Position numbers and translations under genes: made by a program
The notes under the pieces: model-generated
What the model was told of the DNA's origin: nothing
What the model saw: only the letters and a program-made list of their open reading frames with translations
Database searches by the model: none
DNA from: Sclerotinia nivalis
Lineage: Eukaryota > Ascomycota > Leotiomycetes > Helotiales > Sclerotiniaceae
DNA length: 64,000 nt
Assembly: GCA_029531795.1 (NCBI GenBank)
Contig: JAPEIS010000010.1
Coordinates: 620,001 to 684,000, forward strand
Direction: 5' to 3'
Shown: piece by piece, positions 11,348 to 21,400 of the stretch
Numbering within the stretch: position 1 is the first letter of the stretch
Layout: each line of letters begins with the position of its first letter

Positions 11348-13779
11348 CTAGTTATTTCCTCTTCTTAGTCTTTTCTTTGGTGGCTGCTCCTCTTTGTCGG
11401 CCTCATCATCATCGTCATCGTCATCGTCATCAGCAGGTCTCTTTCCACCAACACCAGAAGTAGAACTCTGTAGGAAAGAATTAGTCTCAAACACAATACA
11501 AACATAAAAATTGAGTAATTGGTCACACCATTGGTGATATTAAAAAGCAGAAAGAAGCCAAATCAACATACCTCCAGCAATTCCTCGAGCATGGCTATAA
11601 ACTCCACCTCGTCTATAGTCTCCTTACTCAAGTGCCCAATCTGCTCCAATTGCTTCTCTGCAGGATTATCACCTAAAACGACGTGATTGGCCTTTTCACT
11701 GATAATTCTGGCAACCTTGCCGCCGTACTGTCGTACTAGATCTTCTGCGACTTTACGACCCAGCGTTGGTGGCGTGCCGGAGATCACAATAATTTTCCCA
11801 GATAGAACGGTACCATTCCCTCTGAGAAGATCTTGAACGTTATCTGGAAGGTCGGTTCCAGGTTTCTTCTTACCCTTAGTGGAGCGTTGTCCGGCTGCTG
11901 GCCTAGTCTTCTTAGCAGTAACTGACTTTTTGACAGGTCCCGCTTCCGGCTCGGATTCTTGATCCTCATCATCACTGTTTATAACAACAAGATTCTTTGC
12001 CGACGACCTAGCTCTCCTTGGTCTTGCGTTGGCCTTTTCAGGAGCATCCACCTCGACGTCCTCGAAGTCCTCGTCGTCCTCATCATCATTTTCCAAAGCT
12101 TTCCTCTTCTTGACAGGGGCCTTTGCCCTGCTTCTTTTCGCGGGCGTCTTCTTCGAAGCTGCAGCTGGTTTCTTGACCCCCTTGTTCTTAGATTTCGCGC
12201 GGCTCGCTCTCGCAGGTGCCTTCTTAATGACCTTAGTGGGTTCTTCATCTTCTTCATCATCATCACCGTCGCTTTCCAATACAGGCTTTCGTGCCACTGG
12301 GGCTTTCCTTTTGAGCTTCCTCTTCTTTTTAGGTGGGTCGACATTCAGTAGAGTTTCATCAACCCTATCAGCCCAGTGAGCTGGAGCCTTTTCGAAAGTC
12401 ATTTCCTTCGGCTCAGGTACTTCGTAAAATGGACCTTTCGCAAGGATCTCTTTAGCTACCTTTGAAGCCTTTTCTTGCATGTGGTCAATTATTACAGTGT
12501 TTCCAGCGTGTAAAGGGCGTGATAAGATTTCTCCAAAGGCGGGATACTTTCTTTTTAGCTCTCCATAGCGCACCTGTGCTGATTGTAGCGTGGCATGAGC
12601 AGAGTCGACATGCATTGGTTTGCCAACCGCGACGACAAAAATGCGGGATAGCTCCTCCGCAGATCCAACCCAAGGTTCTCCATAGTCGATGATAACATCA
12701 GTCGATGCTTTCATTAAATCGTCCGTTTGAACGGACTGGTTCTTCATTGAAGTGCCTCCTTGTTCAAATTTCTTTTCGACAGTTGATTCGTCTGTCTTCC
12801 GGTATTTGCTACGTTCCATTGGTAGATCGTCCTCTGCCTCTGATACAAACTGATCATCCACTACTCCTTCAGATTCTTTGCCATTTTGTTGCGTTGAGCC
12901 CTTTTTTTGTTCAATAGATTGGTCTTCCGTTGAGTTCCCGATTTTCAGTTGGTTTGAGTCCTCTGTCTGTTGATTAGATTGGTCGCTTGTTGATTCCTCA
13001 GTTTGCGGTGCTGGTTGTTGATACATCGAATCCTCTGCCTGTTGATCAGATAGGCCTCTTGTTATTTCCTCAATTTGTAGTGCGGGTTGTCGATGCATAG
13101 AGTTTTCTGTCTGTTGATTAGATTGGTCTCTTGTTGATGCTCCAATTTGCGGTTGCTTTGAGTCCTCTGACTGTTGATTAGACCGGCCTCTCATTGATTC
13201 CTCAATTTGCAGTGCGGGTTGACGATGCATCAAGTTTTCTGACCGTTGATTAGACCGGTCTCTTGTTGATCTCCCAATTTGTGGTGCGGGTTGTAGACCC
13301 ATCAAATCCTCTAGCTGGCGACCAGATTGGTCCCTTGTTGATCCCTCAATTTGCGGCTGTCGATGCATCGAGTCTTCTGTTTGTTGACGAGATCGATGTC
13401 TTGTTGATCTCCCAATTTGCGGTACAGGCTGTCGATGCATCGAGTCCTCTGCCTGTTCCGTGGATTGGTCCCTAGTTGATTTTTCAATCCGTTGTTTTGA
13501 TGACCCTCCGTTTTGTTGGTTGATCCGCTGTGTTGAAGACCCTTCATTTTCTTGAGCCAACTGCTCCTTCCTCGACTTCTCCGCCAAAGCCAGTTGTTCT
13601 TCGGCCAACTTGTCGGATCTCCCAGATTGAAGAGCTTTTTGAGCCAGCCAATAATCGTTATGTAATTGTTGATCCGACCGATTAAAGACACGGGAGGCCT
13701 CCTCGTTCCGTACCCTATCCTCCTCTTCTTTTCCTTCCCGGTCAAGCCTCAAGCTTTCTTCCTCTTCTGGTGTCAACAT
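11348..13779 (-). CDS. BRCT-domain nuclear protein with Gln-rich repeats
   Basis: Two exons (11572-13779 and 11348-11467; donor GTATGT, acceptor CTACAG) encode 775 aa. Residues 1-100 are acidic and charged. Residues 101-300 hold about nine diverged 20-24-residue repeats of the type RSTRDQSNQQTEDSMHRQP. Around 370-470 is a globular segment (IFVVAVGKPMHV...). Next come Lys/Ala-rich basic blocks with NLS-like PPKKKRKLKRK alternating with Asp/Glu runs. Residues 650-735 form one BRCT domain (GKIIVISGTPPTLGRKVAEDL, YGGKV, NHVVLGD) resembling those of RFC1 and PARP. The short last exon gives a poly-Asp run and a second NLS, PPKKRLRRG. The architecture suggests a chromatin or DNA-repair scaffold. No ATPase or other enzyme domain is present, so this is not RFC1 itself. 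The exact function is unknown. Confidence 0.85.
12880..13479 (-). repeat. coding minisatellite in the BRCT gene
   Basis: About nine tandem units of 60-72 bp, always multiples of three, encode diverged copies of STRDQSNQQTEDSMHRQPxPQIG. Units differ by loss of the HRQPA part (for example residues 205-212), so unit length varies while frame is kept. Confidence 0.85.
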
Positions 13780-14851
13780 CTCGTTTGCAATACAATGTGA
13801 TGGCTCTTTTCGCAGAAATGGATAACAGACAGCAGGCTATCAAAATAAAGAAAACCAGAAATTATGAAGTCGTGGAAGTCAAATGGAGGAGCAGGGTATC
13901 AATTGAAAATGAAACCAAGAAGTGTGTTGATCTCGTAGATTTCAAAAAAGAGCATTAGGGCATCAAATAAATGAAACCCAAAGAATTGTGGTCTCGTAGA
14001 AATCAAAAAGAGAGGCAAGGTATCAAGGTATCAAAATGAAAATAACCTCAAGAATTATGATCGGGAAGAAATGCTGTAGAGAAATCAGAGTATCAAATGA
14101 GAAGAAAAGCAAAGAATGATTTTCTAAATGCAATACAAAAACGAATGTATCAAACGAGGAAAAACCAAGAAAGTTTCTGGACTCGGTGTCGGTGTCGTGG
14201 TTGATTGTTGAGGTTGAAGATCGGAAATCGAAAGTTGTGGTGGGTGGGATATTGTTTATTTTTGACACTTGGAAGCGTGTCAGAAACCATCTCTTGTGCA
14301 GTGTGGACGCGTTTGCCCTAATTGCTTAATTTGGTAATTTAATTGCATAATTTCAAATTCGCGAGATAATAATAAGATTCTCATGTGTTTTTGTTGAAGT
14401 GAATATACCGTTGAAAGTTTTGGGATGAATGGGACGGGGACAATATTCTATTCTCTAGACTTGAAGGGACGTGACACAAAATACCGAGGTTATCACGCCG
14501 AAAACGCGACGTCATATGACTATCTAACACTTACTCGTACCTAGTACCTACTTAGTATTCCAATCCATTGATCGGCAATTGATTGATTAACCTACCTACC
14601 TACCTGCCTATCTACACCTCACATCATTGACGCATACTTCACAAGGAAAGCTTTTATCACGCCCTGGCCTTTTCGATCCTTTTCCTCTAATCTTCGTAAC
14701 CTTATTGCCTGTGTCTCCTGCATAGCAGCATACAAATCTCCGCGACTCACGAAGTTCGACTTTGTCTGTTTCCTGAAGTTCTGTTCCTAGTGTTGACTAG
14801 CAAACGCGCAAACAATTTTCCTGTCTGTATTGAGCAGTCACCACTTCAACC
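13780..14851. other. divergent intergenic region with tandem repeats
   Basis: Shared upstream region of the leftward BRCT gene and the rightward 2EXR gene. The left part is the repeat array listed separately. A TACC microsatellite lies near 14590-14607. The right 200 bp are pyrimidine-rich leader before the Kozak-like ATG at 14852. Confidence 0.6.
13838..14200. repeat. six degenerate tandem repeats of about 60 bp upstream of the BRCT gene
   Basis: Units begin with TATCAAA-like sequence at 13838, 13897, 13961, 14021, 14091 and 14148 (spacing 57-70 bp). They share TATCAAATGAAAA, AACCAAGAAT, a TCTCGTAGA core and AAATCAAAAAGAG. The units lie outside the coding frame, in the promoter or leader of the BRCT gene. 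Confidence 0.7.
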
Positions 14852-16448
14852 ATGGACTTCCAAAATTTATTCTCCGAGGTCAACGGTGAAAGAAATTCGA
14901 AGCATGATATTATTGAAGAAGAAGTCGATCTCTATATGGCTTCTTTCAAAATTGATGCAAATGAAAGACTTGAGAAATTCCTTTTAGATGCTCAGCAGCA
15001 TGTGACTGCTTTCCAACGTCGTAAAAATGCTTCGCTCGAGGCTTTTGATCGACAGGGCGACAAGTTACGGGTGGACTTTGCGGATGAGTTGCGATTGCGT
15101 CAACGTGGCTTTTATTATGAGGAAAAGAAGCGTGAGGATGAGTTTCACGAGGAACAACAGAGGATGAAAAAGAAATTCGATGACGCTGAACAAATCTTAC
15201 ACACGAAGTTTAAATCTCAATTTTTTGAGCAGCTCTTAGTGAGTACCCTAAAGACTCCCGTTGCTGATGATCGATGATACTAATTTATTTTGGAAGAAAA
15301 ATGGTGTTTCGTCAACACGAAGACTCACCCAACCTGCATATATTTTCGAAAGATTTCCCGATCTTCCCGAAGAACTCCAAATGAACATATGGTTCATGGC
15401 AGCACACGACAAGAATACTGACCGTCATCCTTTTGTGCATTATGGAAACTGGGATGATCTTTATGAGGGTTTCCATCGAGATGTTTCCAGCGCCATATCA
15501 ATTGGATACACGGGTAACGGGCTGTTACAGCCGGGGTACAAGCCCTCGAGCAATAAATACAATCCGGCTGTACTTCAGGCATGTAGGCTTGCACGGGAGG
15601 TGGCCAAAACAGTGTACACATGCCTACCGGTAGAGTATGGGGAGAAATTCACTGATGAAGGTCTGTCGCGACAGGCCTATTTTGATCTTGTTAATGACGA
15701 GTTCTTTTTGTCGTGGAAAAGGAATTTAGGCAGGAGTCGCTGGGCAGAGCATCGAATTATTGTCGACCTTCTGGTAAAACACCACGCCACTAAGGACCAA
15801 TGGCAAAGTCTACCAGTAGCATTAAGGAAACATATTGAAAATCTGTTAGAAATTCGCAATCTCCAAATCGACCTACGTGTCTTGTACAATATTCCTCCTC
15901 ATATTTGGGCCGAGTTTTCGAAGCTTGATTGCTTGACAATCTTGATGCCACCAACGAAGAACCACGAGATTTCTGTGCATAATCGCGCTTTCAAGCCCAA
16001 GGATGGTACTAAATTTGGCAAACGTGCTGACTGGATATGGGGCTACTGCTACAAATTGCTGAGCAGTGTCAAAAAGGATTTCCCAGATTGGAGACATCCC
16101 AAGATCAAGGTCCACCTAGTCGATGATCTAAAATGTGAAGAGACTTACGAAGAGGCAAGCCCTGAGGAATACGACGAAGTACATTCACACCCTCCTCCTG
16201 GGGATACATTGCATAACCCGTTTCCAAATTATCTTGACCATTCAGAAATGATTGTCTTTCCTACACGGAATTCTAATGTGTATCTGCCTGAAGATTACGA
16301 ACTTGATGAAGACGATGATTTGGAATGGTATAGAATGAACAGACTGCCCAAATTTTCGTTTGAAGTAACAAAGAAAGACATGCAGTATGGGCACCGGTGG
16401 CCATTTGACGAGGATAATGATGTCGATGATAGCGAGGGGTCAGACTAG
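14852..16448 (+). CDS. 2EXR-domain protein with N-terminal coiled coil
   Basis: Exons 14852-15238 and 15297-16448, separated by a 58-bp intron (GTGAGT, TACTAAT branch, acceptor GGAAG), encode 512 aa. Residues 1-129 are highly charged and heptad-like (RLRQRGFYYEEKKREDEFHEEQQRMKK is the core), so coiled coil is expected. The second exon opens with FERFPDLPEELQMNIWFMAA, the signature of the fungal 2EXR (F-box-like) family, followed by the usual long alpha/beta region and an acidic C-terminus. 2EXR proteins are numerous in Leotiomycetes and mostly uncharacterised; some may act as adaptors. The ATG sits in CAACCATGG, a good context. The function is not known. Confidence 0.85.
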
Positions 16449-17004
16449 GCAAAATTGGAGTCCTCATAATCGTCACATCAAAGGAGTTTGAAGTGGCTCG
16501 ATGTGAGATATTGTGGAAGATGTTGTGTCCAGCAAAACCAGTGGATCTATTTTGGAATTTCCATATTTTGTCTGGAACTTGCGGTTATTTCCTAATATGC
16601 GGGGCTCACATATGAGAAAACACACACAAAGTTAGTCAAAGGATCTTTGCTCGAGGTGGAGATATGGGCATGTAATGATTATCAGAAGTTTGTCAAGGAA
16701 AATTATTTTTGCTGTATTTACATAAGGCTGGACCAATGAGAAATTTAAGTAGCTGTATAGCATTAGATTGACCATTTATCATAGAAACTGAAAAGGTGAA
16801 TTTAGTTTTTTAATAAATTTATTTTTTTGGTTGGAAAATAATTGTCTTAATAATGAGATCGCGTTCACCTCAACTTCTAATTTTTCTTTTTCACAACACA
16901 ACAATAACAATTCAACAACATACCGAGAAACTCCATCAATTGGAGAAAAACTACAATTACAACTAAAACAACCGCAATCACATTTGCAATTTGATGCCGG
17001 TATA
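16449..17004. other. intergenic, no gene seen
   Basis: AT-rich DNA between the 2EXR gene and the GRG-tail gene. The frame of the latter stays open back to about 16831, but without an ATG until 17005. Confidence 0.5.
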
Positions 17005-17708
17005 ATGGCAACCATACCCGGCTACCCGCCAGAGAGCGAGTGGTACAACCCCCGACTGCTTCGAGGTGGTGCGGGAATTTATCATAGTGATCCATCCCAA
17101 TTGGACCTCCGATCAACACATCGCTTTGATAAGGGGACGGAAATCCGTCTTGAGGACATTGCATAACGAGACGAGGAAGTCCACTTTGGTTGTTGTAAAT
17201 GGATCTGGGAGGAATGTAAGTCGTAGCCCTCAAGCATGCATCGTTTTCATACCGATAGATCGAAACTAATTCAAAAATTATAGTTGGCTTTCATAAAGAT
17301 CCACCTCGCCCTATTGGGAGATGGACCGTTGCGACACCATTTCCTGGTACATGGAAGGGGCCGCCTCATCCTGCGATTGAAATGCAGGCGCCGCTTGCAG
17401 CTCCAGCTCCATCTCCGCCGCCTCCGCAGCAACCAAAGTGCAGTATTTCTCCTGTCATTCTGCTTTTAGAAGTCGCCGCAGTGCCTGCTGTTGCACAAGC
17501 GGCACAACGAGATGGTAGAGCTTAAGTTCAAGCTCTGACAAGCGGTCCAGTACAACGACGTCATGAAGCTCCAACTTATGCTCGAGAATATGAGGAGGCA
17601 TTGGCTGCTGGGTCTACTCGGGGACAAGGACGAGGAAGAGGACGAGGACGAGGACGAGGACGAGCAAGTGTCCGAGCACGATATCGTCGAGGTGCTCGCC
17701 TTACCTGA
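17005..17708 (+). pseudogene. GRG-tailed small protein gene with two in-frame TAA codons
   Basis: One frame runs from ATG 17005 across a standard intron (17216-17283: GTAAGT donor, ACTAAT branch, TTATAG acceptor) to TGA at 17706-17708, about 211 codons. It is interrupted only by TAA at 17164-17166 and TAA at 17523-17525. The protein begins MATIPGYPPESEWYNP, continues with a Trp/Pro-rich middle (GFHKDPPRPIGRWTVATPF, then GTWKGPPHP) and ends in a GRGRGRGRG repeat and basic tail, as in RNA-binding RGG proteins. I do not recognise a named family. Both stops would be explained by CAA-to-TAA changes. The regular frame and spliceable intron argue for a recently real gene. Confidence 0.5.
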
Positions 17709-18460
17709 GTCAATCTTCTTTACTTTCCTTTGAAAACATCTATTGATACTAAATCGTTTATTGACGATAAGTTCATCCATTAATGATAAGTCTATCTATT
17801 GATGATAAATCGATCTATTAATGATAAGTCCATCTATTGATGATAAATCGTCCATTGATGATAAGGCTATCCATTGATGCCATTTATGATTTGGGTTTGG
17901 GTTTGGAAGAATAGAGAGATATGAGGGGTATTGGGGTGGGGAAGGGGGTGACATGATAAGATGTTGAATGGATGGATAGGTTGGTTGGAGGCAGTCTTGC
18001 TGCATTAGTAATAGATAATTCCAAACCATATCTATCTACATTTTGTTCTCATTCTTGAAGTGAAACTAGAGAATACTCATCTTCACATGTAGGACCTTGC
18101 TACCTCTAATCGTGGCGTCAGCCTCACACCGTGAATCATCTCTAACGTAACATCTGTACTGCAGCATATTCTTCGTTCTCCACGAGTAATTTGTACACTG
18201 GAAGTTTCTTGACTAACGCATAAGAGGGTGCTCTGTGATACAATATGAGTTCGTATAATAAACTTACATGAGTTATAGCTTATGTGGATACATAGGAGCT
18301 ATTTTAACCTCGCCACTTCTACCCTCAGACGCACGCCACATAGTCTATTCCTCTATTTAAATTTCAAAACACCACAACCCAAAATATTAATATATTATTC
18401 CTCCCACCGCATAGCCTTTCCCCAAACACCACCCAAACCATACAATTCCACCAAAATCCC
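17709..18460. other. intergenic with a short tandem array
   Basis: Apart from the 18-bp repeats at 17739-17879 I see no gene. The right part is the 3' flank of the leftward peptide transporter. Confidence 0.5.
17739..17879. repeat. degenerate 18-bp tandem repeat
   Basis: About eight copies of a unit close to TCTATTGATGATAAATCG (variants TCCATTAATGATAAGTCT) follow one another immediately after the GRG gene stop. Confidence 0.8.
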
Positions 18461-20457
18461 CTACACATCCCTCGTATTCCTATTATCCGTCCCCCTCAAT
18501 TCCAACTCCTCAGCCTTAGCATCCAAACTATTCAATTCATCTTCCTGATCATCAAGTTTATGATAACAAATATAAAACACAATACCGGCTCCAAAACTCC
18601 CACAAGCAAGTCCCACAAACATCCAAAGAATCGTCGGATTACCCACTAGTGGAATAAACGCCTGACATAACGCGAATCCAAACGCATTAGTTAGTAAAAA
18701 CATAGCTTGCACGAATGATTTCATGGATACAGGTGCTTTAGTATATGCATATTCGAGACCAGTAACCGAAGCGAAAATTTCAGATACACCGATGAAGATA
18801 TAGGCTGGGATCTGAATTGCAAAATGAACATCGTTGGGTTGAATTGTTCCATCAGGCAAGACGGCAGCGGGACAATCGAGGGGTTTGCCGTAACAAGGTC
18901 CGGCTTTGTAGATGAGGTGCTGCACAATGGCTGCGTACATCATACTTAAACTCGCGACGATAAATCCAAATGTGATACGAGAGATGGGTCTGAATTTGAT
19001 GTGCCACTTGCGGAATAGTGGGTACACGAATCGATCCATTACTGGGACGAGGAGGATAATGGCTATGGGATCGAAGTTTTGGGATAGATCGTTAGGGACA
19101 CCGTGCGTATTCATTTCTCCGGCTTGTGAGACGAAGTTACTGGAGAATTGGGCGTAGACAACCCAATAGATGGGGTAGAAGACGAAGACACGACATGCTA
19201 TTAATGCACGCTTTACTTCGTCTACGAATTGATCGTTCCATTGAGTTGACTGTGGGATGTTGTTTGCGGCTTGATAGGAGGGTTTGGCCGCGTCTAGTTT
19301 TCGGTGCTTTATCATTGTTCCAATGACTTTGAACGCATCGGTGATTACTGTTCCCTTTGGTGGGCGAACAACGTATCTCTTTCTTCCCAAAAGTAGTGTG
19401 GCGAATCCAATAAGGAAAACGCATAAACACATAAGGAAAGCGGACCAAAATCCAATGTCCCTTTCCATGTAAGGTGTTGCGAGAAGAGAAAGAGCTCCAA
19501 TGTTGATACACCAATAAAAGATCAAATAAATTCGCTGGACAGTAACAGCTGGATCAATGATGACACGCTCGCCATTCTCGAGAACTTTAATCGCCATACG
19601 CTTACGAGTGTATTGGTCAGCAATTAGAGGACTGACGTTGGACTTGATACCTCCGGTTCCAATACCAATGATGAGAATGGCGGCGATGAATCCTCCTAAT
19701 CCTGCTCCGTTTTCAAGTGAAATTGGTAGAGATGTCAAGACGAGGACTAGGAGCCCGACCATATAAACGATGGCGAAGTAGCAAATGGCTTTGAATCGGC
19801 CGAGATATTGATCGGCGACGATGGCACCAAAAATGGGGGTAACTGTTAAGAACATGAGCTATCAACGCGCCAAAAATGTGAAATGGGAATTGACATACAG
19901 TAACACCACATGGAGAAGAAGACGGTAAGAGCAGTGGCAGTTCGATGCCCGAGACCTATAAAGTTAGTTAGCGGTCATAATGCGAGGAGATTTATTCTTA
20001 CCAAGAGCACCTTGACCCAAAGAACCATCCAATGGTCGTTGAACATAATTTTGAAATAATCCAACGCAGCCATAATATGAGAATCTCTCACATAATTCTA
20101 CAATGGCGACAAGCCAAGCGGACATGGGTAAACTATCACCAACTAAGATATTGTCAGCTTCTCAATCACCTATGATGTGATACAATTGCTATCATACCAC
20201 GTCGTAGAGTTCTCCTTTCTTCATCAGTGGGCTCTTCTTCATTTATTATGGTATCCGCTCCGAAACTATTTTGTCTTGCATCTGCGGTGAGAGATATCTC
20301 ATTTTTGATACTCTCCGTACGAGCCGGATTCGAAGAAATGGTGTTACCACTCATTCTTGGAGCAGTCTCATCCTGACTCTGCTTCTCTGCTCTGAAAGGT
20401 AGGTCAGCATTTAATCGTGAACATTCAGGAAATAAGTTCTTACTGTTGGCCCGACAT
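18461..20457 (-). CDS. ptr2: POT-family proton-coupled di/tripeptide transporter (PTR2)
   Basis: Five exons on the minus strand (20444-20457, 20198-20391, 20002-20142, 19899-19955, 18461-19842) give 595 aa, the usual PTR2 length. Plasma-membrane importer of di- and tripeptides coupled to protons. Seen: the TM1 signature LVAIVELCERFSYYG, FGAIVADQYLGRFKAI, IIGIGTGGIKSNVSPLIADQY (the PTR2 signature), FYWCINIGAL and, near the C-terminus, the SMKSFVQAMFLLTNAFG helix. The first coding exon is just 14 nt (ATGTCGGGCCAACA) before a GTAAGA donor. It joins in frame to AEKQSQDE, and this upstream start is preferred to the internal Met at 20354. Upstream DNA carries a 61-bp duplication. Peptide-transport genes are often nitrogen regulated, but I did not identify GATA sites with confidence. 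Confidence 0.93.
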
Positions 20458-21400
20458 CTGAGATTATTGTTTGCGAATGGGATTAGAGTATAGATGTGGG
20501 AGGTCAACAAATTATATGTAACCTTGGCTAATGGTTTGTTGATGTCACTGAGTTAGAAATCCCCCTCGACAATTGAAGCTAAGATAGGAAGCAATCTAGC
20601 CTTGTAAGTGGCATGTTTTTTTGAACTAAGGTTGACAGTAAATGAAAATAGGAAAGGTTTGAAGAGCAGGACTTGGAAGTCAGAGCCGCTGTCAATGCTG
20701 CTTTGGGGCATAATCTACAAAGCTATCAATTGAGCTATCGAAGCTATTAAAGGAACTGTGAGGGTTGTTGGGTATATATGGTATATGGGACTGTCCGAGT
20801 CTTGGCTCACGGGAGGTATTAGAAATAGGAGATCTCAACCTCATAGTTGCCAATTTAAGTAATGGTATACTTTGGAAAAATGGGAATTATAGATTGGGTG
20901 TACTCAAGTACCTTAAAACTATATGAAAGGTTTTGTTGGAAAATTTGAAATGTTAATAAACGAAGATGAATGATGTGAAGGAGTGGAATGGAAAAGGAAT
21001 AATATCTGATTTAGTTAGGCTTCACTATGTTCAAAAACGCTCTGCTGAATACTGAAAGAGATACTTCGACCTTTTCTCTCGTCATCCACCCCTCAAGGTA
21101 CGCTTACCTTATCACTTCCCGTCATCCATTGCTTTTCGCTCGTCATCCACCCCTCTAGGTCCGCTTACCTTATCATTTCCCGTCATCCATTGCTTTTCGC
21201 CCTAGTCTACTTAATGTAGATATACACTTGTCTATATCCCTATCAACAACAGATAAACTCGCAGCATCCTATTTGCCGAGAGAAATTTAGCAGGATGCTA
21301 AGTATTGAGAAAAGCTACGATCATGAGTCTAGACACAACCTTAGTCAGGCGGGGTTGTGAACGATGTACGCCATAATTGACCCCACCGATTAGCATTCCG
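20458..21400. other. upstream region of the peptide transporter gene
   Basis: No coding frame supported. It holds the 61-bp direct duplication listed separately. A short frame at about 21324 reads RRGCERCTP before a stop, faintly like a Zn2Cys6 start; too short to call. Confidence 0.5.
21078..21199. repeat. 61-bp direct tandem duplication
   Basis: Two adjacent copies (21078-21138 and 21139-21199) beginning CTCGTCATCCACCCCTC and ending CATCCATTGCTTTTCG differ at only a few positions. They lie about 620 bp upstream of the peptide-transporter start codon, so duplicated regulatory sites are possible. Confidence 0.9.

Noticed and set aside
11979..12344. Basic 121-codon minus frame
   Set aside because: An alternative-frame shadow of the Lys/Arg-rich part of the BRCT gene.
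21324..21353. RRGCERCTP as a Zn2Cys6 transcription-factor start
   Set aside because: Followed at once by a stop, lacks the remaining cysteines and has no downstream supporting frame.
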